Assembly (NCBI GenBank): GCA_002368685.1
Contig: DFEN01000177.1
Location: 1-25,587 of the forward strand
Direction: 5' to 3'
Length of the DNA: 25,587 nucleotides
DNA from: Lachnospiraceae bacterium UBA3801
Lineage (GTDB): Bacteria; Bacillota; Clostridia; Lachnospirales; Lachnospiraceae
A program made the translations under genes and the position numbers. The notes beneath the pieces were generated by a model. It made no database searches. It was not told where the DNA came from and worked only from the letters and a program-made list of their open reading frames with translations. This document shows positions 15,407-23,595 of the stretch, one piece after another (position 1 is the stretch's first letter; every line of letters begins with the position of its first letter).

Positions 15407-16060
15407 ATGGTGGCAGATATGATGAATGAATTTGTAATGAAATACGGAGTTAGTATAATCTTTTGGGTTATAGGGCTATTCTTTGTAATAGTAAGCTATG
15501 CGGCGACTAGAACGAAGAGTAGTGGTGTTCCTATAGTGGGAGGAATACTTATCCTGATCGGAGGTCTTCTTTCTCCGATAAAGTGGCTTGCTATTTTCTG
15601 CCTGGTGGATTATGGATTCTGGTATTTTCCTTATAGTATTATAGTAGATGGGAAATATTGGAAGAAGGTCTCTGCTAGGATTACGGAGGCTTATGATAAG
15701 TATGGCCTGAAAAAAGAAATCCCAGAGGAAAAGTCAAATGTCAGTATAGATTTTGATGATACAAAGGAGCTGGTGGTAAGGGTTCCGGAAACAAAGGACG
15801 GAGATCTAATATGGGGATATTATAAAGGCTCCAGTTATAGGCTTCAGTATCCTCAGATTACATTTGTGATATACCAGGATGAAAAGGGTAGAAAGCTAAT
15901 ACTCATTGATAACCCAGACGAAGAAGCAAAGCTGATAGACTTTGATGAGGATAAACTCTTCCTTGGAAAATATACTAGGAGGGGTAAGCAGTATAGTGTC
16001 GAGATTGAAGTAAGAGAAAGCGAAGAAGGTAAAGAAGAAAAAACAGAAAATAAGAAATAA
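15407..16060 (+). CDS. Small membrane protein of unknown function, first gene of the metH operon
   Basis: I do not recognise this protein (up to 217 residues). It has two or three N-terminal membrane segments (about 14-33, 41-56 and 58-80), then a soluble, charged C-terminal domain of about 130 residues. That domain contains beta-like stretches (KELVVRVPE, QITFVIYQDE, KLILIDNPDEE) and a very Lys/Glu-rich tail. The start is uncertain: ATG at 15407 has no clear ribosome site, whereas ATGs at 15419 and 15422 have GGTGG (15409-15413) upstream. It is 37 bp before the MetH activation gene on the same strand, so it may be co-transcribed; nothing in its sequence ties it to methionine metabolism. Confidence 0.7.
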   Translation: MVADMMNEFVMKYGVSIIFWVIGLFFVIVSYAATRTKSSGVPIVGGILILIGGLLSPIKWLAIFCLVDYGFWYFPYSIIVDGKYWKKVSARITEAYDKYGLKKEIPEEKSNVSIDFDDTKELVVRVPETKDGDLIWGYYKGSSYRLQYPQITFVIYQDEKGRKLILIDNPDEEAKLIDFDEDKLFLGKYTRRGKQYSVEIEVRESEEGKEEKTENKK

Positions 16061-16097
16061 GTTAGTTAGATAGTTTAGAAAAGTAAGAGGTAAGATA

Positions 16098-16799
16098 ATG
16101 ATAAATATTAATAGAAAAGAAGTAGAGAGATATTTAGGCTTTAAGGGAGTAACAGAAATCGATGATAATATGAACAAAATAATCGAGGGATGTATAGCTG
16201 ATATGCAGGAGCAGGTAAATCCTAAATATACCTATAAAATCTTTCCTCTGGAGTGGAAGTTCAGTTTTAAACTTGTTCCAGATGAAGATGGAGAAGGAAC
16301 TCATAAAGAGAAAAATGTTACTTGTGAATTCTCTGGAATAAAGGTAACCTCCGGTAACCTACTTAAGAATCTGGAGGGCTGTGCTGAAATAGTAATGATG
16401 GCAGTAACCCTGGGCAGTGTTCCTGATATGCTGGTTAGAAAAGCTGAGGTTAGAGATATGCTGAAGGCTTATACCTATCAGGCAGTGGGAGCGGCAATGG
16501 CTGAGGCCTGGGCAAATGAGATAAATGATAAGATAATAGAGGAAGCCAAAGAGAGAGGACTCTTCGCGAGACCAAGATTCTCTCCGGGATATGGTGATTT
16601 TCCACTGGAGGTTCAGAGGGATTTTGAGAGGATTCTCGAGATGCCAAGGACTATTGGAGTAACACTTTCTGATAGCCTACTTATGACACCGACCAAGTCC
16701 ATAACAGCAGTGGTTGGACTTACAGAGATAGATTCAAATTGCGAGAAGAGTGGCTGCGAGCAGTGCAGCATGGCTGGGAAATGCGCATACGCGAGGTAA
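16098..16799 (+). CDS. Stand-alone methionine synthase activation (AdoMet-binding) protein with C-terminal Cys cluster
   Basis: This 233-residue protein corresponds to the C-terminal activation domain of full-length MetH. The AdoMet-binding signature RPRFSPGYGDFPLEVQ is at about 158-173, followed by a helix and the segment SLLMTPTKSITAVVGL (about 194-209), as in the Met_synt_B12 family. In MetH this domain binds AdoMet and re-methylates cob(II)alamin after one-electron reduction. The protein here ends in a Cys-rich tail (C x4 C x2 C x5 C, residues about 215-230) absent from E. coli MetH, which could ligate an Fe-S cluster or other metal; that is inference. AGAGGT lies 5-10 bases before the ATG. 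The metH gene starts 3 bp after its stop and lacks this domain, so the two proteins very likely act together. Confidence 0.9.
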   Translation: MININRKEVERYLGFKGVTEIDDNMNKIIEGCIADMQEQVNPKYTYKIFPLEWKFSFKLVPDEDGEGTHKEKNVTCEFSGIKVTSGNLLKNLEGCAEIVMMAVTLGSVPDMLVRKAEVRDMLKAYTYQAVGAAMAEAWANEINDKIIEEAKERGLFARPRFSPGYGDFPLEVQRDFERILEMPRTIGVTLSDSLLMTPTKSITAVVGLTEIDSNCEKSGCEQCSMAGKCAYAR

Positions 16800-16802
16800 G
16801 AG

Positions 16803-19247
16803 ATGAAAAAGGATTTACGAGAAAAACTTGGAAAAGAATGGCTGTTCTGTGATGGTGGAACTGGAACCTTTCTGCAAGAGCATGGACTAGAGGGAGGGGA
16901 GCTTCCAGAAACTTGGAACGTGGATCATCCTGATGTAATAATGCAACTTTACGAAGGTTATCTTAGAGCAGGTTCAGATATTTTTAATACGAATACATTT
17001 GGCCTTAATTCCCTAAAGTTCCCAGGCAGAGTTGAGGAGCTTATGACTGCTGCAGTTGATCTTGCCAAGCAGGCGATCCAGAATACCGGCAGGGAAGATG
17101 CCTATATCGCTATAGATATTGGACCTACAGGAAAACTTCTTGAGCCAATGGGAGACCTTAGCTTCGATAGAGCAGTGGAGCTTTTTGGAGAGGCTATGGC
17201 GGCCGGCGAAAAGGCAGGCGGCGACCTTATACTTATAGAAACTATGAGCGACAGCTACGAGGCAAAAGCGGCCGTAATTGCAGCTAAGGAATATACTAGT
17301 CTCCCTGTTATCGTAACTACAGTTTACGATCAGAAGGGTAAGCTTCTGACCGGTGGAAATGTCGATTCTACCGTTGCTATGCTCGAAGGTCTTGGAGTAG
17401 ATGCTCTCGGTATGAACTGCGGAATGGGACCTGACCTAATGCTGCCTATGGTGGAAAGAATGGTGGAGGTTGCATCTGTTCCGATAGTTGTAAATCCAAA
17501 TGCAGGTCTTCCAAGAACAGAAAATGGCAAGACTGTTTTCGATGTTACTCCAGAAGAATTTTCGGATGTAATGTGTCAGATAGCAGATCTTGGAGTGCAG
17601 GTTCTGGGGGGCTGCTGTGGAACAACTCCAGAGCATATTCGTCAGACTGTAGAAAAGGTTAAGAAGAGAACCTTTAAACCGAATACTGAAAAGAATCTGA
17701 CAGTAGTAACCTCTTTCTGTCAGGCCGTGACCTGTGACAGGAGACCGATAATCATAGGTGAGAGGATTAATCCAACGGGTAAGAAGAGATTTAAACAGGC
17801 GCTCCGTGATGCAGATATGGACTATATCCTGTCTCAGGGACTTGAACAGGAGGATGCAGGGGCAGATATCCTAGATGTAAATGTAGGCCTTCCTGAAATA
17901 GATGAACCAAAGATGATGCGTGAGGTTGTAACTAAGCTTCAGGGTGTTACAGGACTTCCTCTGCAGCTAGATACAACGGATACTGTAGCTCTTGAACAGG
18001 GACTTAGATATTATAACGGTAAGGCTATGATCAATTCCGTAAATGGTAAGAGGGAAGTGATCGAAGCGGTTATGCCACTTGTAAAAAAATACGGTGGTGT
18101 ACTGGTAGGACTTGTTCTCGATGAGGACGGAATACCTGAAACAGCGGATGGAAGAATAGCCGTTGCTGAGAAGATTTATAAAGCGGCAGATGAATATGGA
18201 ATTCCTAGAAAGGATATAGTTATTGATGGTCTCTGTATGACGATTTCTTCTGATTCCTCTTCAGGTGTGACTACTCTTGAAACTATCAGAAGAATAAGAG
18301 ATGAGTATCAGGGCCGTTCAATCTTGGGAGTATCAAATATTTCCTTTGGACTTCCTCAGAGACAGGTTATCAATTCCTATTTCCTTACTATGGCTATGCA
18401 GATGGGACTCTCCTTTGCAATAATGAATCCGAACAATGAGCAGATGATGGCGGCATATCGTTCCTTCCTTGCATTATCGGATCTCGATCCTCAGTGTATG
18501 GGATTTATAGAAGCCTATGCAAATGCAACTCTTTCAACGCTTAGTACGGGGCCAGCAGGTGCGGCACAGGCGGGAACAGCACAGACAGGAGCGGGGGCGC
18601 AAGGGGACACTGCGGAGTCTGACAAGTCTCAGCTTGGTCATGCCATAGAAAAGGGTATGGTCGGAGTCGCAGAAAGTGCGATGAAGGAAGCTATAAAAAC
18701 CAGGGATGCTCTAGAGGTTATAAATGAAGAGCTGATACCTGCTCTTGATAAAGTAGGTAAGGGTTTTGAGAAGGGAACAGTTTTCCTTCCACAGCTACTA
18801 CTTAGTGCAGATGCTGCAAAGGCGGCCTTCGAAGTAGTTAAGGCATCTATGGCAGGTAAGCCTAGAGACCTTAAGGGCAAGGTTATCATCGCAACAGTAA
18901 AGGGCGACATACACGATATAGGTAAAAATATAGTCAAGGTAATGCTTGAAAATTATGGATATGATGTAATAGATCTGGGGAAGGATGTTCCTCCAGAGGT
19001 GATAGTAGAAAAGGCTATCGAGGAAGACGTGAAGCTGGTTGGACTCAGCGCACTTATGACCACAACGGTGGTAAGTATGGAGGATACCATTAAGCTTCTT
19101 CGTAAGAAAAAGCCAGATACCAAGGTTGTGGTTGGTGGCGCTGTAATGACTCAGGAATATGCAGATGCTATAGGGGCTGACTGCTACGCAAAGGATGCGA
19201 TGGCTACAGTCAGATATGCGGATTCTATTTTTTCTTCCCCTTCTTAA
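16803..19247 (+). CDS. metH: Cobalamin-dependent methionine synthase lacking the activation domain
   Basis: This 814-residue protein carries four of the five MetH modules. The homocysteine-binding barrel (about 1-290) has zinc ligands C206 (NCGMGP) and C271/C272 (GGCCGTT). The methyl-THF pterin-binding barrel begins with GERINPTGKK at 319-328. The cobalamin cap helical domain is about 610-690. The cobalamin-binding domain has GDIHDIGKN at 701-709 (axial His704) and LSALMTTT at 748-755. The activation domain of E. coli MetH (about 330 residues) is missing and is encoded separately just upstream. Residues about 582-609 form a Gly/Ala/Thr/Gln linker written in unusually GC-rich DNA. The start has GAGG at 16793-16796. 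The 3' end overlaps the convergent aldo/keto reductase gene by 23 bp. Confidence 0.96.
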   Translation: MKKDLREKLGKEWLFCDGGTGTFLQEHGLEGGELPETWNVDHPDVIMQLYEGYLRAGSDIFNTNTFGLNSLKFPGRVEELMTAAVDLAKQAIQNTGREDAYIAIDIGPTGKLLEPMGDLSFDRAVELFGEAMAAGEKAGGDLILIETMSDSYEAKAAVIAAKEYTSLPVIVTTVYDQKGKLLTGGNVDSTVAMLEGLGVDALGMNCGMGPDLMLPMVERMVEVASVPIVVNPNAGLPRTENGKTVFDVTPEEFSDVMCQIADLGVQVLGGCCGTTPEHIRQTVEKVKKRTFKPNTEKNLTVVTSFCQAVTCDRRPIIIGERINPTGKKRFKQALRDADMDYILSQGLEQEDAGADILDVNVGLPEIDEPKMMREVVTKLQGVTGLPLQLDTTDTVALEQGLRYYNGKAMINSVNGKREVIEAVMPLVKKYGGVLVGLVLDEDGIPETADGRIAVAEKIYKAADEYGIPRKDIVIDGLCMTISSDSSSGVTTLETIRRIRDEYQGRSILGVSNISFGLPQRQVINSYFLTMAMQMGLSFAIMNPNNEQMMAAYRSFLALSDLDPQCMGFIEAYANATLSTLSTGPAGAAQAGTAQTGAGAQGDTAESDKSQLGHAIEKGMVGVAESAMKEAIKTRDALEVINEELIPALDKVGKGFEKGTVFLPQLLLSADAAKAAFEVVKASMAGKPRDLKGKVIIATVKGDIHDIGKNIVKVMLENYGYDVIDLGKDVPPEVIVEKAIEEDVKLVGLSALMTTTVVSMEDTIKLLRKKKPDTKVVVGGAVMTQEYADAIGADCYAKDAMATVRYADSIFSSPS

Positions 19248-20418
19248 ACATATATTTCCTGGCGAGATTAATACCGATTTTATATGGGAGCGGACGAAGC
19301 TTTTTGTCCGCTTCTTTTAATTTTTCTCGGATAGGTATACTCTGTGGACAGTGCTGCTCGCACTTACCGCAGCCAACACATTGAGAGGCGAAGCAAGGCT
19401 CCTTTGTAAGACTTACAGCCTGAGCATATTGGAATCTTCCGGCACTCTTGCCCTCAGTATACATATAGTTATAGCTGGCGAAGGTGCCTGGGATATCTAC
19501 TCCCTTAGGACAAGGCATACAATATCTGCAGCCGGTGCAGCCTACCTTCTCCTTTTCCTGAATAGCCTTCTTGACATTATCTAGTAGTTCGAAGTCTGCT
19601 TCTGTGAAGCTGCCTGCCTCCATGCTGTCAGCAGTCTTGCAGTTTTCTTCCACCATTTCCAGAGAGTTCATACCTGACAGAACCACTGTTACTTCCGGCT
19701 GGTTCCAGAGCCATCTGAAGGCCCACTCTGCAGGGGTCCATCCATGAGAATCTGCCTCGAAGAGTTTTCTTGCTTTATCAGGAAGCATATTTACGAGCTT
19801 GCCTCCACGAAGAGGCTCCATTATAACAACAGGTATTCCCTTTTCGGCAGCAGCTTGTACACCCTTTTTACCAGCCTGTGTAACTTCGTCCAGATAATTA
19901 TACTGTACCTGGCAGAAATCCCAGTCATAGTCATTTAGTATCTTGATGAAGCTGTCCGTATTACCGTGGAAGGAAAATCCTATATTTCTGATCTGCCCAC
20001 TTGCTTTTTTCTTATCTATCCAATCCTTGATTCCGAGAGACTTGAGGGACTCCCACATATCAAGATCTGTGAGATGATGCATCAGATAGTAGTCTACGTG
20101 ATCTGTTCTAAGACGGGAGAGCTCTTCCTCCCAATACTTATCTATTCCCTTACTCTTCTTGATAAGGTACTGGGGCAGCTTAGTGGCGATATTTACTTTG
20201 TCTCTTATGCCATTTCTCTCGAGTATCTCTCCGAGCGCGGCCTCGCTGCCGGGATATATGTAAGCGGTATCGAAGTAATTAACGCCAGCCCTGTAAGCGG
20301 CCATTATTTCTTTCTCAGCTTTGTCGATATCAATGGAGTTGCCCTTTTTAGTAAAGCGCATACATCCAAATCCGAGGACTGATAGATTGTTACCATTTTT
20401 GTCATTTCTGTACTGCAT
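19225..20418 (-). CDS. Aldo/keto reductase with C-terminal 2x[4Fe-4S] ferredoxin domain
   Basis: This 397-residue protein has an aldo/keto reductase barrel (about 1-285). The probable catalytic tetrad is D50 (NYFDTAYIYP), Y55, K80 (ATKLP) and H114 or H115 (LMHHLTD); GFSFHGN and QVQYNYLD also fit the family. The C-terminal part binds two [4Fe-4S] clusters: C294-x2-C297-x2-C300-x2-C303-P and C347-x2-C350-x2-C353-x3-C357-P. This architecture is common in strict anaerobes and is predicted to couple carbonyl reduction or oxidation to ferredoxin-type electron transfer; the substrate is unknown. AAGGAG precedes the ATG. It is transcribed alone on the minus strand, converging on metH and overlapping it by 23 bp. 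Confidence 0.94.
   Translation of the reverse strand: MQYRNDKNGNNLSVLGFGCMRFTKKGNSIDIDKAEKEIMAAYRAGVNYFDTAYIYPGSEAALGEILERNGIRDKVNIATKLPQYLIKKSKGIDKYWEEELSRLRTDHVDYYLMHHLTDLDMWESLKSLGIKDWIDKKKASGQIRNIGFSFHGNTDSFIKILNDYDWDFCQVQYNYLDEVTQAGKKGVQAAAEKGIPVVIMEPLRGGKLVNMLPDKARKLFEADSHGWTPAEWAFRWLWNQPEVTVVLSGMNSLEMVEENCKTADSMEAGSFTEADFELLDNVKKAIQEKEKVGCTGCRYCMPCPKGVDIPGTFASYNYMYTEGKSAGRFQYAQAVSLTKEPCFASQCVGCGKCEQHCPQSIPIREKLKEADKKLRPLPYKIGINLARKYMFKKGKKK
19289..19325 (+). terminator. metH terminator embedded in the opposing aldo/keto reductase gene
   Basis: AGCGGAC (19289-19295) pairs with GTCCGCT (19306-19312), followed by the T-rich run TCTTTTAATTTTT. It lies 42 bases after the metH stop, inside the 3' end of the minus-strand gene. 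Confidence 0.6.
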
Positions 20419-20557
20419 ATAAAACTCCTTGATCGAAATGCTTATAATTCAAAAAATATAATGAATTAAATTAACATGGTACCCTTAAAGTATAACATTT
20501 ATTAATATCTGTAACAATTAGTTATGGGTGTTTTTGCTATTATAAATAGACGAAATA

Positions 20558-20566
20558 TGTTACAAT
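20558..20566 (+). promoter_or_regulatory. Extended -10 promoter candidate for the symporter gene
   Basis: TGT followed by TACAAT (20558-20566) is an extended -10 element 40 bp before the symporter ATG. No good -35 box lies at the normal distance (TTGCTA at 20534 is 21 bp away). The rest of the 187-bp divergent region is AT-rich, with nothing else recognisable. Confidence 0.35.
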
Positions 20567-20605
20567 AAATTACCGGGTTACAAAATATAAAAATGGAGAG
20601 AGGGT

Positions 20606-22015
20606 ATGATCACAGAAATCTTAGATAGCATTGATAGTATTATGTACTATCCCATTCTTATAATAGTGATGGCGCTGGCCGGAATCTATTTCACAGTTCT
20701 CACAAAGGGAGTTCAGATAAGACTTTTCCCGGAATCCATCAGATTACTTAAAGAACCACCTACAGATAAGAAAAATGTTTCTTCGCTTCAGGCTATGCTT
20801 GTATCCACAGCTTCGCGAGTTGGTACAGGTAATATCGTAGGAGTTTCAACGGCTATATGTCTTGGAGGTCCAGGGGCGTGCTTCTGGATGTGGGTCATGT
20901 GCATTATAGGTGCCTCCTCTGCATTTGTAGAGAGTACACTGGCTCAGATATATAAGAGAAAGAATTCCGATGGACAGAGCTATGGTGGACCTGCTTACTA
21001 TATAGAGAGGGCACTGCATGCTCCATTTCTTGCGGGGCTTTTCTGTGTATTCTTAATTGCAACCTATGCGGTCGGATTTAATCTGCTATGTTCTTATAAT
21101 CTTCAGTCGACCTTTGCAGTTTATTCCTTCTACGATGCGAAGTGGACACCACTTATAGTGGGTGGAATCCTTGCAGTGCTGACAGGCTACTGTCTATTGG
21201 GAGGAGGTAAGAGAATAGTAAAGATTACAAGCGTTATAGTTCCAGTTATGGGTGTTGCTTATGTAATCATTTCCCTTATTGTTATTCTGGCTCATATAAA
21301 GAATATCCCATCAATGTTTGTTCTTATCTTTAAGGATGCTTTTGATTTTAAGTCTATACTTGGCGGAGTCGCAGGCTCTTGTATGATCTACGGTATTAAA
21401 AGAGGCCTATATTCGAATGAGGCCGGTGTTGGTTCTGCACCAAATGCTTCTGCTTCTGCAAAGGTTAGTCATCCTGCAAAGCAAGGACTGGTTCAGACAC
21501 TTTCAGTTTATATAGATACACTTCTTCTATGTACAGCTACAGCACTTATGTGTCTGGCGAGTGGAGTTGAGAGGAGCGAAGCGGTTTCAGGAGCTCCATA
21601 TGTACAGAATGCTATATCTACTGTTTTCGGAAAGATTGGTCCGACCTTTATCACGGTCTCCATGGTACTGTTTGCATTTACAACTCTTTTAGGAAATCTA
21701 TTCTATGTTGATAATGCACTCATTTTCCTTAATCATAAGAAGGAGCCTTCTAAGCTATTTATGAGATGCTTCCATATCGGTTGTACAATAGTGGTTCTGC
21801 TAGGAGCGCTTATTCCGATGAATGCTGCCTGGGCGGCTGCGGACATAACAATGGGTGGAATGACTCTCATCAATCTTCCTACCTGTATGCTGCTTGGAAA
21901 GATAGCGATAGATACCCTTAAGGATTATGAGAAACAGAGAAAAGAAGGTAAAACGCCGGTATTTAAGGCGTCCGATATAGGTCTAAATGAAGAAGAACTT
22001 GATTATTGGAAATAG
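20606..22015 (+). CDS. Alanine/glycine:cation symporter (AGCS) family protein
   Basis: This 469-residue membrane protein matches the AGCS family, which imports alanine or glycine with Na+ (or H+). The family motif RVGTGNIVGVS is at 71-81 and the second conserved loop, GIKRGLYSNEAGVGSAPNA, at about 263-281. About ten membrane segments are visible, and the length is normal for the family. GGAGAGAGGG lies just before the ATG. The next gene starts 11 bp after its stop with its own AGGAGG, so the two are probably one operon. No riboswitch (such as a glycine switch) is visible in the leader. Which amino acid is carried cannot be told from sequence. Confidence 0.94.
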   Translation: MITEILDSIDSIMYYPILIIVMALAGIYFTVLTKGVQIRLFPESIRLLKEPPTDKKNVSSLQAMLVSTASRVGTGNIVGVSTAICLGGPGACFWMWVMCIIGASSAFVESTLAQIYKRKNSDGQSYGGPAYYIERALHAPFLAGLFCVFLIATYAVGFNLLCSYNLQSTFAVYSFYDAKWTPLIVGGILAVLTGYCLLGGGKRIVKITSVIVPVMGVAYVIISLIVILAHIKNIPSMFVLIFKDAFDFKSILGGVAGSCMIYGIKRGLYSNEAGVGSAPNASASAKVSHPAKQGLVQTLSVYIDTLLLCTATALMCLASGVERSEAVSGAPYVQNAISTVFGKIGPTFITVSMVLFAFTTLLGNLFYVDNALIFLNHKKEPSKLFMRCFHIGCTIVVLLGALIPMNAAWAAADITMGGMTLINLPTCMLLGKIAIDTLKDYEKQRKEGKTPVFKASDIGLNEEELDYWK

Positions 22016-22026
22016 AGGAGGAACTT

Positions 22027-23535
22027 ATGAAACTTAGTGAATTACTAAAATATGATGATATAGTAATACAATGCCATGATAATCCAGATGCGGATGCACT
22101 TTCCTCTGGATATGCCCTTTCCTGGTACCTATGTAAGAATGGAAAGACTCCTAGATTCATCTATCGTGGAAAAAATAAGATACAGAAGAGTAATCTTCTG
22201 ATAATGCTGGACGAGTTGGATATTCCTGTTACCTACGAACCAGATTTCGACGATAATCCAGAGCTTCTCGTAACAGTGGACTGTCAGTATGGCAATACAA
22301 ATGTAACTCCAACCAGAGCACAGAATATCGCGATAATAGATCATCATCAAGTGACGGTTTCTCTTCCTGAACTGTCAGAGGTAAGAAGCAATATAGGAAG
22401 CTGCGCCACTATTCTGTGGGATATGATAAGGAGTGAGGGACTCGATGTTACAGAAAATATGCTTCTGTCTACGGCTCTTTATTATGGACTATATACAGAT
22501 ACCAATAGAATGTCTGAGGTATCACATCCTCTCGATAGAGATATGCGTGATAACCTGCAGATAATTAGCAGTATAGTAAAAGAAATGGCAACCTCAAATA
22601 TATCTCTTGATGAGCTCAAAATTACAGGTAAAGCTATTCTTGACTATGAATATTTTCCTAAGAATAAATATCTGATTATCCGTGCAGATAAATGTGATCC
22701 AAATATCCTCGGTGTTATCAGTGACTTCGTAATGGAGACAATTGGAGTAAATGTTTGTCTTGCTTACTATGTCAGTGATTTCGAGGTTAAGTATTCTGTC
22801 AGAAGTTGCGTGAAGGAGGTTCACGCAAATGAGCTGGCCGCCTTCGTAGCTAAGGGCTATGGTGGTGGCGGCGGTCATATCACCAAGGCAGGGGGTAACC
22901 TTATGCCAGAGAAACTGATCGAGTCGCCAGGAGACGATCCAAAGCAGAAAGCAGATGAACTATTCACTAAAAGAATAGATGAATACTTTGATATGTATGA
23001 AATCATCTATGCAAAGGATACTGTGCTGGACACTTCTGAAATGAAGAAGTATGATAAGCAACCACAGTTACTTGGATATGTAAAGCTTACAGATGTATTT
23101 CCACTCAATACTATGGTAGAGATACGTACTCTTGAGGGCGATGTTAACATCAGACTAGATGAGGATAAATATCTGATGATAGGTATAGAAGGGGAAGTTT
23201 ATCCGATAACTAAGGAAAAGCTGGAGAGTAGCTATAAACCTTCTGATAAACCTTATGATAGAACCTTTGAATATGAGCCTAGCATCAAGGATATCTTCAC
23301 AGGTGAGACAAAGAATGTACTGGAATATGCTAAGGGAGTTATCAGCACAGGTCAGTCGAGAATATATGCTAAACCACTTACTCGCTGTGTAAAGCTCTTT
23401 ACTATGTGGGATATGGAGAAATATTATTCCGGAAATCCTGGAGATTATATAGCAGTCCGTGAGGACGATCCACATGATATCTATATCATCAACGGAAGAC
23501 TGTTTGATCAGCTGTATAAAGAAGTAGAGGAGTAA
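22027..23535 (+). CDS. DHH/DHHA1-family phosphoesterase with an unassigned C-terminal extension
   Basis: This protein has 502 residues from the ATG at 22027, chosen for AGGAGG at 22016-22021; the frame is open upstream into the symporter gene. Residues 1-about 310 carry the RecJ/NrnA-like phosphoesterase motifs: HDNPDADALSSG at 17-28, VDCQ with D85, DHH at 105-107, YTDTN with D158, and the DHHA1 motif GYGGGGGH at 277-284. Members hydrolyse short oligoribonucleotides, pAp or cyclic dinucleotides (pGpG, c-di-AMP) with Mn2+. Residues about 315-502 are an extension I do not recognise, ending in PGDYIAVREDDPHDIYIING (470-489) and a short helix. It follows the amino acid symporter by 11 bp. A terminator shared with the convergent gene follows. 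Confidence 0.88.
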   Translation: MKLSELLKYDDIVIQCHDNPDADALSSGYALSWYLCKNGKTPRFIYRGKNKIQKSNLLIMLDELDIPVTYEPDFDDNPELLVTVDCQYGNTNVTPTRAQNIAIIDHHQVTVSLPELSEVRSNIGSCATILWDMIRSEGLDVTENMLLSTALYYGLYTDTNRMSEVSHPLDRDMRDNLQIISSIVKEMATSNISLDELKITGKAILDYEYFPKNKYLIIRADKCDPNILGVISDFVMETIGVNVCLAYYVSDFEVKYSVRSCVKEVHANELAAFVAKGYGGGGGHITKAGGNLMPEKLIESPGDDPKQKADELFTKRIDEYFDMYEIIYAKDTVLDTSEMKKYDKQPQLLGYVKLTDVFPLNTMVEIRTLEGDVNIRLDEDKYLMIGIEGEVYPITKEKLESSYKPSDKPYDRTFEYEPSIKDIFTGETKNVLEYAKGVISTGQSRIYAKPLTRCVKLFTMWDMEKYYSGNPGDYIAVREDDPHDIYIINGRLFDQLYKEVEE

Positions 23536-23545
23536 GAAAAAAGTG

Positions 23546-23569
23546 AGCTGCCGTTTACAAACGGCAGCT
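23546..23569. terminator. Shared hairpin terminator between convergent genes
   Basis: AGCTGCCGTTT (23546-23556) pairs perfectly with AAACGGCAGCT (23559-23569), giving an effective 10-bp stem with a 4-base loop. On the minus strand it is followed by CAC and six T (23537-23542), a strong terminator for transcripts coming from the plus-strand point of view's right. On the plus strand the tail TTATTTGTT is weaker but probably serves the DHH gene, 10 bp after its stop. Only for this convergent pair is there a real intergenic terminator instead of a gene overlap. Confidence 0.85.
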
Positions 23570-23595
23570 TATTTGTTGGAATTATAATACCTGTT

